Source of the DNA: Rhodobacterales bacterium
Lineage (GTDB): Bacteria; Pseudomonadota; Alphaproteobacteria; Rhodobacterales; Rhodobacteraceae
Length of the DNA stretch: 57,301 nucleotides
Assembly (NCBI GenBank): GCA_017303485.1
Contig: JAFLCY010000011.1
Span: forward strand, 1 to 57,301
Direction: 5' to 3'
A program made the position numbers and the translations under genes. Below are positions 25,775 through 34,107 of this stretch, piece after piece. The number at the start of each line of letters is the position of its first letter. Position 1 is the stretch's first letter. The notes under the pieces are model-generated. The model ran no database searches. It saw nothing but the letters and a program-made list of their open reading frames with translations, and was not told the DNA's origin.

Positions 25775-26081
25775 TCAGCCGATCATTTTGTCCCGGCTGG
25801 GACGGCAACGGCAGCGCTATCTGCGCTGCCGTTTTCTTTCGGGGTAGCCGGAACTGGGATGCGGACAGGCGTACTCTGCTGTTGATTCCTCGCGAAATAG
25901 CCAATTCGCGTCACTGGTGGGGCCATACTGCCCTGTGTCACGGCTTGATGCATGTTTGGCACACCGGACATTTTCGTATGTCGCCCTCGCGGGCATTGCT
26001 TGAAACCTCTCGCTGATCCGGCGATTTTCGCGCATGAGGCCGGACTCCGGTCGTTCATGTGAGACTATAGGGAAAGCAACC
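25775..26081. other. Intergenic region between small peptides 2 and 3
   Basis: 307 bases without a gene. It starts with the terminator of paralogue 2; the remainder presumably holds the promoter of paralogue 3, but no clear -35/-10 pair was recognised. Confidence 0.4.
25807..25839 (+). terminator. Strong rho-independent terminator
   Basis: AACGGCAGCGC and GCGCTGCCGTT form a perfect 11-bp stem around a TATCT loop, followed by TTCTTT. Confidence 0.9.
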
Positions 26082-26300
26082 ATGACCAAACTTACCCCCG
26101 CCATGCTGGCGATGTCGCTGGCTCTCAGCTCGACCGCCGCATTCGCCGGCGGCCCCGTTGTCGTCGAGGAAGAAGGCCAGCCGGAAGTCGTTGCCGAGAC
26201 GCCGCGTTCTGGCTGGATCGTTCCCGTCATCATCGGCGGCATCATCCTGTGCGCCATCGCCTGCGGCAACGACGACGACACAACCACTACGCCGGGCTGA
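26082..26300 (+). CDS. Small single-span membrane peptide, paralogue 3
   Basis: 72 aa: signal MTKLTPAMLAMSLALSSTA..., cleavage before GGPVVVEEEGQPEVV, hydrophobic helix GWIVPVIIGGIILCAIA and tail CGNDDDTTTTPG. From AFAGGPVVVEEE and RSGWIVPVI to CGNDDD it is almost identical to paralogue 2, while the upstream DNA differs. It has its own terminator at 26320. Function unknown. Confidence 0.75.
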   Translation: MTKLTPAMLAMSLALSSTAAFAGGPVVVEEEGQPEVVAETPRSGWIVPVIIGGIILCAIACGNDDDTTTTPG

Positions 26301-26319
26301 TCCCGCATCCGGGTATGCG

Positions 26320-26362
26320 GAAGGCCCTGGCTACCCGGCATGGGTGGCCAGGGCCTTTTCAT
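26320..26362 (+). terminator. Rho-independent terminator after small peptide 3
   Basis: GGCCCTGGCTACCC pairs with GGGTGGCCAGGGCC (one wobble) around GGCAT and is followed by TTTTCATTT. It is between this gene and the stop of the convergent MBL gene and may act for both. Confidence 0.85.
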
Positions 26363-26384
26363 TTCAAACCGGTGAAGGATCGGC

Positions 26385-27266
26385 TCAGATCCCGTTGATC
26401 GGCACCTTCAGGAAACGCTTGCCGCTTTCGTCGGCCGGCGGAAGGTCACCGCCGCGCATGTTGACCTGCAGGGACGGAATGATCAGCTTCGGCATCGCCA
26501 GCGTGGCATCGCGCGCAGTGCGCAGCGCAATAAACTCTTCGCGCGACTTGCCGCTGACGTGGATGTTGTGGGCCTTTTCGTCGCGCACCGTAGTTTCCCA
26601 GCGGATGTCGCGGCCGTTCGGGCCATAGTCGTGGCACATGAAAAGCCGCATGTCGTCGGGCAGGGACAGCACCCTCTGGATGCTGTCGTACAGCTGGCCC
26701 GCATCGCCGCCCGGAAAATCCGCCCGGGCCGATCCGCCATCAGGCATGAAGAGCGTGTCGCCCACGAAGGCCGCGTCGCCCATCACGTGCGTCATGCAGG
26801 CAGGCGTGTGGCCCGGCGTATGCAGGGCCGTGCAGGTCATCCGGCCAACCTGATAGGTGTCGCCATCGTCAAACAGCCGGTCGAACTGCGAGCCGTCGCG
26901 CTGAAACTCGGTGCCTTCGTTGAAGATCTTGCCGAACGTGTCCTGGATCACGGTAATGTTGCGCCCGATGCCGATCTGCCCGCCAAGCTGCCGCTGGATG
27001 TAGGGCGCGGCGGACAGGTGGTCGGCGTGGACATGCGTCTCGATCAGCCATTCAAGGGTGAGGCCCCGGGCGCGGACAAAAGCGATGATCTCGTCGGCGT
27101 GGGTGTAGGTGATCCGCCCGGCGGCATAGTCGATGTCCATCACCGAATCGACGATGGCGCAGGCGTCCGAGGCCGGGTCCTTGACCACATAGCTGATGGT
27201 GTTGGTGGCGGGATCGAAGAAGCCGGTCACCTCGGGTTGCACGGCAAGGTCGAGGGCGCGGGTCAT
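26385..27266 (-). CDS. MBL-fold metallo-hydrolase, persulfide-dioxygenase/Blh-like
   Basis: 293 aa. The metal motif THVHADHLS supplies His78, His80, Asp82 and His83; TPGHTPACMTHVMGD and AFVGDTLFMPDGG give the further His and bridging Asp. The pattern FFDPATNTISYVVKDP and the SARADFPGGDAGQLYDSIQ region are typical of the ETHE1-like persulfide dioxygenase/Blh group, which oxidises glutathione persulfide to sulfite. It is the last gene of an operon with two YeeE/YedE-type transporter halves, supporting a role in sulfide or persulfide handling. A GGAGG ribosome site precedes the ATG. Confidence 0.85.
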   Translation of the reverse strand: MTRALDLAVQPEVTGFFDPATNTISYVVKDPASDACAIVDSVMDIDYAAGRITYTHADEIIAFVRARGLTLEWLIETHVHADHLSAAPYIQRQLGGQIGIGRNITVIQDTFGKIFNEGTEFQRDGSQFDRLFDDGDTYQVGRMTCTALHTPGHTPACMTHVMGDAAFVGDTLFMPDGGSARADFPGGDAGQLYDSIQRVLSLPDDMRLFMCHDYGPNGRDIRWETTVRDEKAHNIHVSGKSREEFIALRTARDATLAMPKLIIPSLQVNMRGGDLPPADESGKRFLKVPINGI

Positions 27267-27279
27267 GGAAACCTCCGGG

Positions 27280-27711
27280 TCAGGCGGGCTTGCGGGTCTG
27301 GGCGCGGGATTGCAGCGCCCGCGCGATGAGCATGCCGCCGATCAGGGCGACGAGGAACAGGAAGACGGCGGGGTCGCCGGTGCCGATGGCGGGCAGCGCC
27401 CCGCCCGGGCAGAAACCGGCGATGCCCCAACCGATGCCGAAGGTGATCGAGCCGAGGATCAGGCGGCGGTCGATGAGGCGGGTGTCGGGCAGCTGGAAGC
27501 GGGGCTCGAAGGTGGGGCCAGGGCCGGCGAGAACCAGGCGATAGCCGGGGATGGCGACGGCAAGGGCCCCGGCCATGACGAAGGCGAGGCTCGGGTCCCA
27601 GGTACCGGCAAGGTCAAAGAAGTTCAGGACCTTGGCCGGGTTGATCATGCCGGAAACTGCGATTCCGGTGCCGAAGATCAGTCCGATTACGAGGGCGGAG
27701 AGAAGGCGCAT
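27280..27711 (-). CDS. YeeE/YedE-type sulfur transporter subunit (DUF6691-like)
   Basis: 143 aa integral membrane protein with four hydrophobic stretches. SGMINPAKVLNFFDLAGTWDPSLAFVMAGAL-type sequence (only fragments cited: INPAKVLNFFD, TWDPSLAFVM) and FGIGWGIAGFCPGGALP with Cys101 are hallmarks of the second half of split YeeE/YedE thiosulfate/sulfur importers. The ATG at 27711 is one base after the stop of the other half and 13 bases before the MBL gene. Confidence 0.85.
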   Translation of the reverse strand: MRLLSALVIGLIFGTGIAVSGMINPAKVLNFFDLAGTWDPSLAFVMAGALAVAIPGYRLVLAGPGPTFEPRFQLPDTRLIDRRLILGSITFGIGWGIAGFCPGGALPAIGTGDPAVFLFLVALIGGMLIARALQSRAQTRKPA

Positions 27712-27712
27712 G

Positions 27713-28144
27713 TCAGCTCCCCACCACATGCCGCAGGACGAACACGGTCGCGAAGGCGCTGAGCATGAAACAGGCCGTGGCCACCATCGACCGGCGCGAG
27801 AAGCGGGCATTGCCGCAGACCCCGTGGCCCGAGGTGCAACCGCCGCCGTAGCTGGCCCCGACCCCGACGATCAGCCCGCCGAGGAAGATGGCTGCATTCG
27901 AGATCGGCAGATCGACGGCGGGCAGCCGGTCAGTCGAAAGAAGGTAAACCAGCGGCCCGGCCGCCATGCCGACGACCAGCGCGGCCCGCAGCCGCCAGTC
28001 TGCCGGGCTATCGAACCGCAAGAGGCCGTTCAGGATGCCGGTGGCTCCGAGAATGCGGCCATGCAGGGCCATAAGAAGGACCGCGGCAAGCCCGATCAGC
28101 ATGCCTCCACCCAGCGAGGCCCAAGGGGTAAAAGCTGTTTCCAT
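27713..28144 (-). CDS. YeeE/YedE-type sulfur transporter subunit
   Basis: 143 aa membrane protein. The invariant motif SYGGGCTSGHGVCG (Cys103 and Cys110) lines the pore in TsuA-like thiosulfate importers; HGRILGATGILNGLL is a conserved loop near the N-terminus. It is the first gene of the three-gene operon. The exact sulfur substrate (thiosulfate, sulfide, persulfide) is not determinable. Confidence 0.87.
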   Translation of the reverse strand: METAFTPWASLGGGMLIGLAAVLLMALHGRILGATGILNGLLRFDSPADWRLRAALVVGMAAGPLVYLLSTDRLPAVDLPISNAAIFLGGLIVGVGASYGGGCTSGHGVCGNARFSRRSMVATACFMLSAFATVFVLRHVVGS

Positions 28145-28515
28145 TTGATTCTCAGTTCCTGCAGCAGTCGCTTACCGTCGGCCGACGACGGGGCCCAAGC
28201 TCCGAAGCGGCGGCCTCTGGCATGATGACACCAACCCTTGCCGCTGCCCAGAGCAAGCAGTCACAGAAGCATTCCGGTTGCAGGCGGCGTTCGGGGGCGC
28301 AACCAGCACCTCTTTAGCCAGAAAGACGGTGTTGGGTCTTGCAGCAGGAATACAACTCTGAGGCGATTTTGTACCACCTATGCCTGAACTCCACCCAACT
28401 GCGGCCATATTCTGCGGCGAGTGGCCTTGCAGGGACAAAGGGACCTCCTTTGGAGGACCGCAAACCCTGTCCGCAATAAGCGGCCGCTCCGGCTGCCAAC
28501 AGACCGAGGATTGAG
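28145..28515. other. Long intergenic region between the sulfur operon and a secreted protein
   Basis: 371 bases between divergent genes without a recognisable gene; short reading frames look non-coding. It must hold the promoters for both directions. A small hairpin (ACCTCCTTTGGAGG around 28441-28455) is the only structure seen. Confidence 0.4.
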
Positions 28516-29286
28516 ATGGCACAATTCAACGCAGGATTTTCGAGTATCACCCAGTTCGGGTCGCGAGCATTGCGGCTGGCGATTGTTGCGGCCGCCGGAG
28601 CCGTGCTGACCGATGCCGCCTCGGCGCAGGCCTTCCGGTCGCAGGCTTTGGGATGGCATGTCCAGACCGAAACCAGGATCGAGGCGTCGAGCCCGGAGAC
28701 CGTGCGGCTTCTGGCCGGGATCATGGAAATCCGCTCCGCCGTGCAGCTTGGCTTGCTGGCCAAGCAGGATGGTCGCCCGGCGGCGCATCTCAGCGATGCG
28801 CGCATGATCGTTTGGCCCGAGTACCGCGAAGGTCTGATGGCTGCCGGGATGGCGGACCTTGATCCCCTTCTGCAGAAGCTGGACGCCGCCACGGACAAGG
28901 CCGCGATCGCCGCCGCCAATACCGAAATCGAGGCGGCGCTGATGAAGGGGCATGCGGCGCTGAATCCGACCTCGGCGGATGTTCTGCTGTCGCTGCATGC
29001 CCTGGCCGAAAAGGTTGCCACCCAGACCATCAACCCGTCCGGCCCGACCGACGCGCATGACTATCAGGTCGCCTGGGGGCGCATCATGGCGGCGCGGGGC
29101 GAGTTGGACCTGCTGATGCACGATTCCGATCCCGCGATTGCCAAATATGCCTCGGAAGCGGCGATGGCCTTCGACGACGTGATCATTTCGCTGCCCGATC
29201 CGGGCCGGACCGGGCCGGTAGAGGTCGACCCCTCGCTGTTCAACGAATTGGTCAGCCGCCTGGAAGGGCTCGACCAGGAAGCCTGA
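28516..29286 (+). CDS. Secreted protein of unknown function
   Basis: 256 aa. A long signal region (ALRLAIVAAAGAVLTDAASAQA) is followed by a mostly helical mature part rich in Ala/Leu/Asp with ETVRLLAGIMEIRSAVQLG, LSDARMIVWPEYREGL, KLDAATDKAAIAAANTEIEA and KYASEAAMAFDDVIISLPD. No catalytic motif, cysteine or known domain is recognised. It is bounded by a terminator downstream and stands alone. Confidence 0.6.
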   Translation: MAQFNAGFSSITQFGSRALRLAIVAAAGAVLTDAASAQAFRSQALGWHVQTETRIEASSPETVRLLAGIMEIRSAVQLGLLAKQDGRPAAHLSDARMIVWPEYREGLMAAGMADLDPLLQKLDAATDKAAIAAANTEIEAALMKGHAALNPTSADVLLSLHALAEKVATQTINPSGPTDAHDYQVAWGRIMAARGELDLLMHDSDPAIAKYASEAAMAFDDVIISLPDPGRTGPVEVDPSLFNELVSRLEGLDQEA

Positions 29287-29302
29287 TGCGGCCTCCAGGT
29301 CG

Positions 29303-29332
29303 CGCTGCCCGGCCGGTCTGCGCCGGGCAGCG
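29303..29332. terminator. Bidirectional-type hairpin between convergent genes
   Basis: CGCTGCCCGGC and GCCGGGCAGCG form a perfect 11-bp stem with an 8-base loop, between the secreted protein and the DMGDH-type gene. No T tract is present on either side, so termination is inferred only. Confidence 0.5.
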
Positions 29333-29347
29333 TCGCCTTCTGGCTGG

Positions 29348-31780
29348 TCAGGCGCGGATCTTCCGGCCTTCGGGATCGTAGAGCGGTTCCAGTGCCAGCG
29401 TGGCCGGGGTTTCCTCTCCGGCGATGACGAGGCTGTAACTTCCCGCCCGCAACCAGTCGTCGGACAGGCCATCCGCATTGCGGACATAGCCGTAGCCGAT
29501 GTTCTTGCCGATGGTGTAGCCATAGCCGCCCGAGGTGAGATAGCCGACTGCCACGCCATCGCGCAGGATCGTCTCGCGCCCGACGAGGACGGCATCCGGG
29601 GCGGTCACGGTGAACCCGACGAAGCGCTTGGTCAGCGGTTTGCCCTGCAGCGCCTGAAGTGCCGCGCGGCCAAGGAAGGGGATGCCTGATTTCAGCTTTA
29701 CCGCCCAGCCAAGACCGGCTTCGAAAGGCGTGTCATTCGGGGTGATGTCAGAGGACCAGGCGCGGTAGCCTTTCTCCAGTCGCAGCGACTCCAGCGCGCG
29801 ATAGCCGACGGGGCGGAGGTTGGCATCGGCGGCCATCAGCGCATCGTAGACGGTGCCGAGATCGGCGATCGGGATGTGCAGTTCCCAGCCGAGTTCGCCG
29901 ACATAGGTTACCCGCAAGGTGCGGGTCGCGACCCCGGCGATGATGATCGCGCGCGCCGAACCGAAGGGCAGGGCGGTGTTGGACACGTCGGCCTGCGTGA
30001 CCTTCGCCAGGATCTCGCGTGCCTTCGGCCCCATCAGTGACAGCGTGCCCCAATCCTCGGTCACGTCGCGGAGGGTCATGCCTTCGCTTGGCAGGTGGTC
30101 GGCGATCCAGCCAAAGTCATGGGTGCGAAAGCCGGTGCCGGTGACGATGTAGAAATGGTCGTCCGCCAGCCGGGCGACGGTAAGGTCGGCCTCGATCCCC
30201 CCGCGTGAGTTCAGAAGCTGGGTATAGGTCAGACGGCCCAGGTCGCGGGCAACGCGGTTGGCGCAAATCGCCTCCAGCGCCTCGGCGGCCTTCGGGCCGC
30301 TGAGTTCGTACTTGGCAAAGGAGGACTGGTCGAACAGCCCGGCTTGGGCGCGGACATGCCGGTGTTCGTCGCCGACCGCGTCGAACCAGTTCTGGCGGCC
30401 CATGGAATAGACATCGACAGGTTCAGTGCCCTTGGGGGCGAACCAGTTCGGACGCTCCCAGCCGAGCTTCGAGCCGAACACCGCGCCCCGCGCCTTCAGC
30501 CGGTCATAGAGCGGTGAGACGATGCGGGGGCGGCCCGAGGTGTATTCCTCATGCGGGAAGGCGACGGTGTAGTGCTTGCCATAGGCCTCCAGCGTGCGTT
30601 CGGCCACCCAGTCGCGGTCGCGGTGCAGGCTTGAGAACCGGCGGATATCGACAGCCCAGAGGTCAAGCGGGGCTTCACCGTTCATCACCCAGTCGGCAAG
30701 CACCCAGCCAGCGCCGCCTCCGCTTGCGATGCCGAAGGCGTTGAACCCCGCGCCGACATACATGTTGGCGCATTCGGGGGCGGGGCCGAGGATGAAGTTG
30801 CCGTCCGGGGTAAAGCTTTCCGCCCCGTTGATCATCTGCTTGACGCCAACCTCGGCCAGCGCGGGAACCCGCGCGATAGCCTGTTCGAGATGCTGGCCGA
30901 AATGGTCGTAATCGTCGTCGAACAGCCGGAACTCCCAGTTCTCCGGGATGGTGCCGGTGACCCAGCCCTGAGGGTTCGGCTCATAGCCGCCCATGACCAG
31001 GCCGCCGACCTCCTCCTTGAAATAGGTGCGGCGGTCGGGATCGCGCAGGGTGGCGGCGTCGGCGGCCAGGCCGGGGATCTTCTCGGTCACGATGTACTGG
31101 TGCTTGACTGGATGCAGCGGCACTGCGACCCCGACCATGGCGCCGATCTGACGCGCCCACATGCCGCCGCAGTTCACCACCTTGTCGCAGGCGATCACGC
31201 CCTGGCTGGTTTCGACGTGGGTGATCCGGCGGCCCTCGCTGCGGAAGCCGGTGACGGTGACGCCCTCCTCAATCCGCGCGCCGTGCATTCGTGCGCCCTT
31301 GGCAAGCGACTGGGTGATGTCCGAAGGGCTTGCCTGCCCATCGGTCGGCAGCCAGGAAGCGCCGATCAGGTCGGAGGTGTCCATCAGCGGCCACATCCGT
31401 TTCACCTCGTCCGGGCCGATCAGGTCCATCTCCATCCCGAAGCTTTTCGCCGTGGTGGCCAACCGCTTGAACTCAGTCCAGCGGTCCTGGGTGGTCGCCA
31501 GCCGCAGGCAGCCAGTCATCTTCCAGCCGGTATCAAGCCCGGTCTCGGCGGCGAGGCCCTTGTAGAGATCGACCGAGTATTTCAGCACCTTGGTGATCGA
31601 GGCCGAGGACCGCAGCTGCCCGACCAGCCCCGCCGCATGCCAGGTCGAGCCCGAGGTGATCTTGCCCTGTTCCAGAAGCAGCACGTCGGCCTTGTGATCG
31701 CGCGCGAGGTGATAGGCGGTCGAACAGCCGATGATGCCGCCGCCGATGACGATGATCTGCGCTTGGGTGGGGATCGACAT
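29348..31780 (-). CDS. Sarcosine/dimethylglycine dehydrogenase-type FAD oxidoreductase with GcvT domain
   Basis: 810 aa in two halves. Residues 1-~400 are a DAO-type FAD enzyme: IVIGGGIIGCSTAYHLA binds ADP of FAD, and GSTWHAAGLVGQL places His48 at the position that carries covalent FAD in DMGDH. Residues ~420-810 are a GcvT-like, tetrahydrofolate-binding half (YGELGWE-like VTYVGELGWELHIP, ESLRLEKGYRAWSSDITP, and a late GYTIGKNIGYGYV). It probably demethylates an N-methylated glycine derivative, transferring the one-carbon unit to folate. It is divergent from a DeoR-type regulator that likely controls it. Confidence 0.88.
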   Translation of the reverse strand: MSIPTQAQIIVIGGGIIGCSTAYHLARDHKADVLLLEQGKITSGSTWHAAGLVGQLRSSASITKVLKYSVDLYKGLAAETGLDTGWKMTGCLRLATTQDRWTEFKRLATTAKSFGMEMDLIGPDEVKRMWPLMDTSDLIGASWLPTDGQASPSDITQSLAKGARMHGARIEEGVTVTGFRSEGRRITHVETSQGVIACDKVVNCGGMWARQIGAMVGVAVPLHPVKHQYIVTEKIPGLAADAATLRDPDRRTYFKEEVGGLVMGGYEPNPQGWVTGTIPENWEFRLFDDDYDHFGQHLEQAIARVPALAEVGVKQMINGAESFTPDGNFILGPAPECANMYVGAGFNAFGIASGGGAGWVLADWVMNGEAPLDLWAVDIRRFSSLHRDRDWVAERTLEAYGKHYTVAFPHEEYTSGRPRIVSPLYDRLKARGAVFGSKLGWERPNWFAPKGTEPVDVYSMGRQNWFDAVGDEHRHVRAQAGLFDQSSFAKYELSGPKAAEALEAICANRVARDLGRLTYTQLLNSRGGIEADLTVARLADDHFYIVTGTGFRTHDFGWIADHLPSEGMTLRDVTEDWGTLSLMGPKAREILAKVTQADVSNTALPFGSARAIIIAGVATRTLRVTYVGELGWELHIPIADLGTVYDALMAADANLRPVGYRALESLRLEKGYRAWSSDITPNDTPFEAGLGWAVKLKSGIPFLGRAALQALQGKPLTKRFVGFTVTAPDAVLVGRETILRDGVAVGYLTSGGYGYTIGKNIGYGYVRNADGLSDDWLRAGSYSLVIAGEETPATLALEPLYDPEGRKIRA

Positions 31781-31829
31781 GCTGGCTCCTTGCGGCGGGC
31801 GGGAGGGGGTTTCCCTCGACTAGCCGAAA

Positions 31830-31847
31830 TTCGCACGATTCGCACGA
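31830..31847. promoter_or_regulatory. Tandem 9-bp direct repeat in the dmgdh/deoR divergent promoter
   Basis: TTCGCACGA occurs twice head-to-tail in the 151-base divergent intergenic region, 50 bases upstream of the oxidase ATG. DeoR-family regulators often use direct repeats as operators, so this is a plausible binding site. Confidence 0.45.
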
Positions 31848-31931
31848 AGTTTGCTGGGATGGTGACCGGATTGTTGTGAATGCCATTATATTCGGTCATG
31901 ATCGGGCAGGAATCCAAGGACAATTGCGGCG

Positions 31932-32684
31932 ATGCTTGGCAAGCGGCTCAATCGGATCATCGATCAGCTGACGGCCGGCGGGCCGATCTCGCTGGGCGAT
32001 CTTGCCCGCGATCTTCAGGTCTCGGCCGAAACGATCCGGCGCGACGTTCGGGCGCTGGCCGAGGCGGGGCTGGTGGTCCGCGTCCACGGGGCGGTCGGCC
32101 TTGCGGGTCAGATTGGCGAGGCCCCCTTCGAGCGGCGCATGCGCGAGAACGCCGAAGCCAAGCGCCGGATCGCAAGGGCTGCAGCCGACACAATTGCCGA
32201 TGGCGACGCGCTGATGATGGACACCGGGACGACCACCAGTTTCCTTGCCCGCGAGTTGCTTGGCCATCGCCGGCTGACCGTGGTGACGAATTCCTCGGAT
32301 ATCGCGCGCACCCTTGCGACGGTGAACGGCAACCGCGTCTTCATGGCCGGGGGTGAGCTGCGCGGCGATTCCGGCGCGGCGCTTGGCGCGGCGGCGCTGG
32401 AGTTCATCCGGCCCTTCGCGGTGCGGCACGCGATCATCTCGGCCGGGGCGGTCGATGCAAGCGGCATTCTGGACTTCGACCTGCAGGAAACCGAGTTCGC
32501 CCGAGCCGTGCTGGCCTGCGGCGAGCGTCGGGTGGTTGTGTGTGACGCCTCAAAGTTTGCCCGGCGCGGCTTTCTTCGGGTGGTGGACTGGGACGGAATT
32601 GACACGCTGGTGACTGACAGCCCTCCTCCAGCCGATCTGGCCGAAGCGCTTGTCTTGGGCAACGTCCAGGTGTCGCTTGCGTGA
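31932..32684 (+). CDS. DeoR/GlpR-family transcriptional regulator
   Basis: 250 aa. The N-terminal winged HTH is seen in GPISLGDLARDLQVSAETIRRDVRAL with the DeoR-type LVVRVHGAV wing. The C-terminal sensor (DeoRC) domain has ALMMDTGTTTSFLAREL, LTVVTNSSDIARTL and VDASKFARRGF-like VCDASKFARRGFLRV, which bind a phosphosugar-type effector in the family. Divergent from the DMGDH-type gene, its probable target. Confidence 0.88.
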   Translation: MLGKRLNRIIDQLTAGGPISLGDLARDLQVSAETIRRDVRALAEAGLVVRVHGAVGLAGQIGEAPFERRMRENAEAKRRIARAAADTIADGDALMMDTGTTTSFLARELLGHRRLTVVTNSSDIARTLATVNGNRVFMAGGELRGDSGAALGAAALEFIRPFAVRHAIISAGAVDASGILDFDLQETEFARAVLACGERRVVVCDASKFARRGFLRVVDWDGIDTLVTDSPPPADLAEALVLGNVQVSLA

Positions 32685-32756
32685 CTAGGCCGCAAAGCGT
32701 GCGCCGATCCGCCTTTCCTCTTGCCCCCGCTGTGGTTCCCCAATAAACGGGCAGGC

Positions 32757-32847
32757 GGAGACGTGGCCGAGTGGTCGAAGGCACGCCCCTGCTAAGGGCG
32801 CAGACCTCTAAAGGGTCTCGAGGGTTCGAATCCCTTCGTCTCCGCCA
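32757..32847 (+). tRNA. tRNA-Ser (anticodon GCU)
   Basis: 91 nt with encoded CCA. Acceptor arm GGAGACG/CGTCTCC, discriminator G, D-arm TGGCCGAGTGGTCGAAGGCA, anticodon loop in CCCCTGCTAAGGGC (anticodon GCT), long variable arm and T-arm GAGGGTTCGAATCCCTT. The long variable arm and anticodon fix it as tRNA-Ser for AGC/AGU. Its 3' end is the left boundary of the integrated island. Confidence 0.97.
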
Positions 32848-33064
32848 CCACATAACGCATTGATATTAAAGGGTTTTGCGCCTCGCGTATTGTGGCGTGT
32901 TTTCCGCGACATGCGCGACACGACGAGTGCTAGAGACTTGAAATCATGCGCGAAATAGTCGCCCGAAATGGCGCGAGTCTCTGTTTGCCATTTGGCGCGA
33001 TACGGTTTTCGGGCGCGGCTTCAGGCGCTGGACTTGACTTTGGGTCACTTCGAAGCTGGCGCGG
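32840..33064 (+). repeat. Island direct repeat, copy 1 (starts in tRNA-Ser 3' end)
   Basis: 225 bases beginning CTCCGCCACCA inside the tRNA 3' end, with landmarks AACGCATTGAT, AGAGACTTGAAATCA, GAGTCTCTGTTTG and CTTGACTTTG. The same landmarks in the same order and spacing recur at 35380-35604. A 91-residue reading frame within it is not conserved in copy 2 and is probably non-coding. Confidence 0.8.
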
Positions 33065-33181
33065 GGCTGAATTCGAGGCGTTCAGCGCAATGTGGCGACT
33101 AGCAGCGGCGGGAGTGCCCGTCGAGCGCCGACACCTGAAAGCCCTGATGACAAAGGATCTTCTCGCCTTTAGCCTGGCGGC

Positions 33182-34018
33182 ATGTCGAACGGGACGTGGA
33201 CGGACATTGAGAACGATCTGACTGTCGCGGATTACTTCGCGATGCTCGCCGACGATGTTTCCGGGCGATCTTATAGCAAGGCTGAGCATCGTCGCGCACT
33301 CCTGCCTCAGCTGAACAATCGGTCCGAAGGATCGGTCGAGTTCAAACACCAAAACATCAGCGCGGTTCTGATCGGGCTCGGCGAAGATCGGATCCCCGGA
33401 TACAAACCGGCCTTCAACTATCAGATGTCCTTAGAAGACGCAGTGGTCCGCTGGCTAACAGCGAACCCCTCTTGGCTAGCCCGCGTGGGAGAAGCGCCGC
33501 TAGGCAACGGCCTCCGTGAAACGCCGCAGATCTGGGTTGGACCGTCGCCCACACTCTCAAACCAACCTCCGCCTCAGGAGCTGGAGCAGGTGTTGCGCGT
33601 TGCGCGCAGATTTGATGTCGCGGCTCGGGACGAGCGAAATCGAGCGCTTGGCCGCGCCGGCGAAGAGCGGACGCTGCAACATGAGCGGGCACAACTCCGA
33701 TCGGCTGGCCGTGATGACCTCGCGCGCAAGGTGATCTGGGTCTCCAAAGAAGAAGGCGACGGTGCGGGCTACGACATCGCGAGCTTTGAACCCGACGGGC
33801 GGCCGCGGCTGATCGAGGTGAAAACAACGAACGGCTGGGAGCGCACGCCCTTCCATATCAGTCGTAACGAACTGGCCGTCGCAGAGGAGCGGCGTTCGGA
33901 ATGGTGCCTGTTCCGGCTCTGGAATTTCTCACGCGAACCCAAAGCCTTTGAGCTTCGCCCGCCACTGGATGCCCACGTGTCTCTCACAGCGACAGCGTTT
34001 CAGGCAAGTTTTCACTAG
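33182..34018 (+). CDS. DUF3883 domain protein, PD-(D/E)XK nuclease-like
   Basis: 278 aa. The C-terminal half (residues ~155-275) is DUF3883: GRAGEERTLQHERAQL opens it, then GDGAGYDIASFEPDG with Asp198 and RLIEVKTTNG with Glu212 and Lys214, followed by PFHISRNELAVAEE. This is the D...ExK layout of restriction-type nucleases (Mrr-like fold). The N-terminal 130 residues (AEHRRALLPQLNNRSEGSVEFKHQNISA-like opening) resemble an HTH-containing module often paired with DUF3883. Likely a DNA-targeting component of a small defence or restriction module in the tRNA island. Confidence 0.8.
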   Translation: MSNGTWTDIENDLTVADYFAMLADDVSGRSYSKAEHRRALLPQLNNRSEGSVEFKHQNISAVLIGLGEDRIPGYKPAFNYQMSLEDAVVRWLTANPSWLARVGEAPLGNGLRETPQIWVGPSPTLSNQPPPQELEQVLRVARRFDVAARDERNRALGRAGEERTLQHERAQLRSAGRDDLARKVIWVSKEEGDGAGYDIASFEPDGRPRLIEVKTTNGWERTPFHISRNELAVAEERRSEWCLFRLWNFSREPKAFELRPPLDAHVSLTATAFQASFH

Positions 34019-34107
34019 GTTCTGCCGTGCCTCAGAGTCCGACGATTGCCACCTTCAGGGATACCTGATTGAACTTAAGAGTATTCTTTGATCGCGCAGG
34101 TTTCATC

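Noticed and set aside
24781-26081. Possible CRISPR-like spacing of the three small genes
   Set aside because: The repeats are coding paralogues of ~70 codons, not short direct repeats with unique spacers.
32946-33221. 91-residue frame inside island repeat copy 1
   Set aside because: The equivalent part of repeat copy 2 contains stops and gaps, so it is probably non-coding, though short stretches (SLCL, GAI, FSGA) do align.
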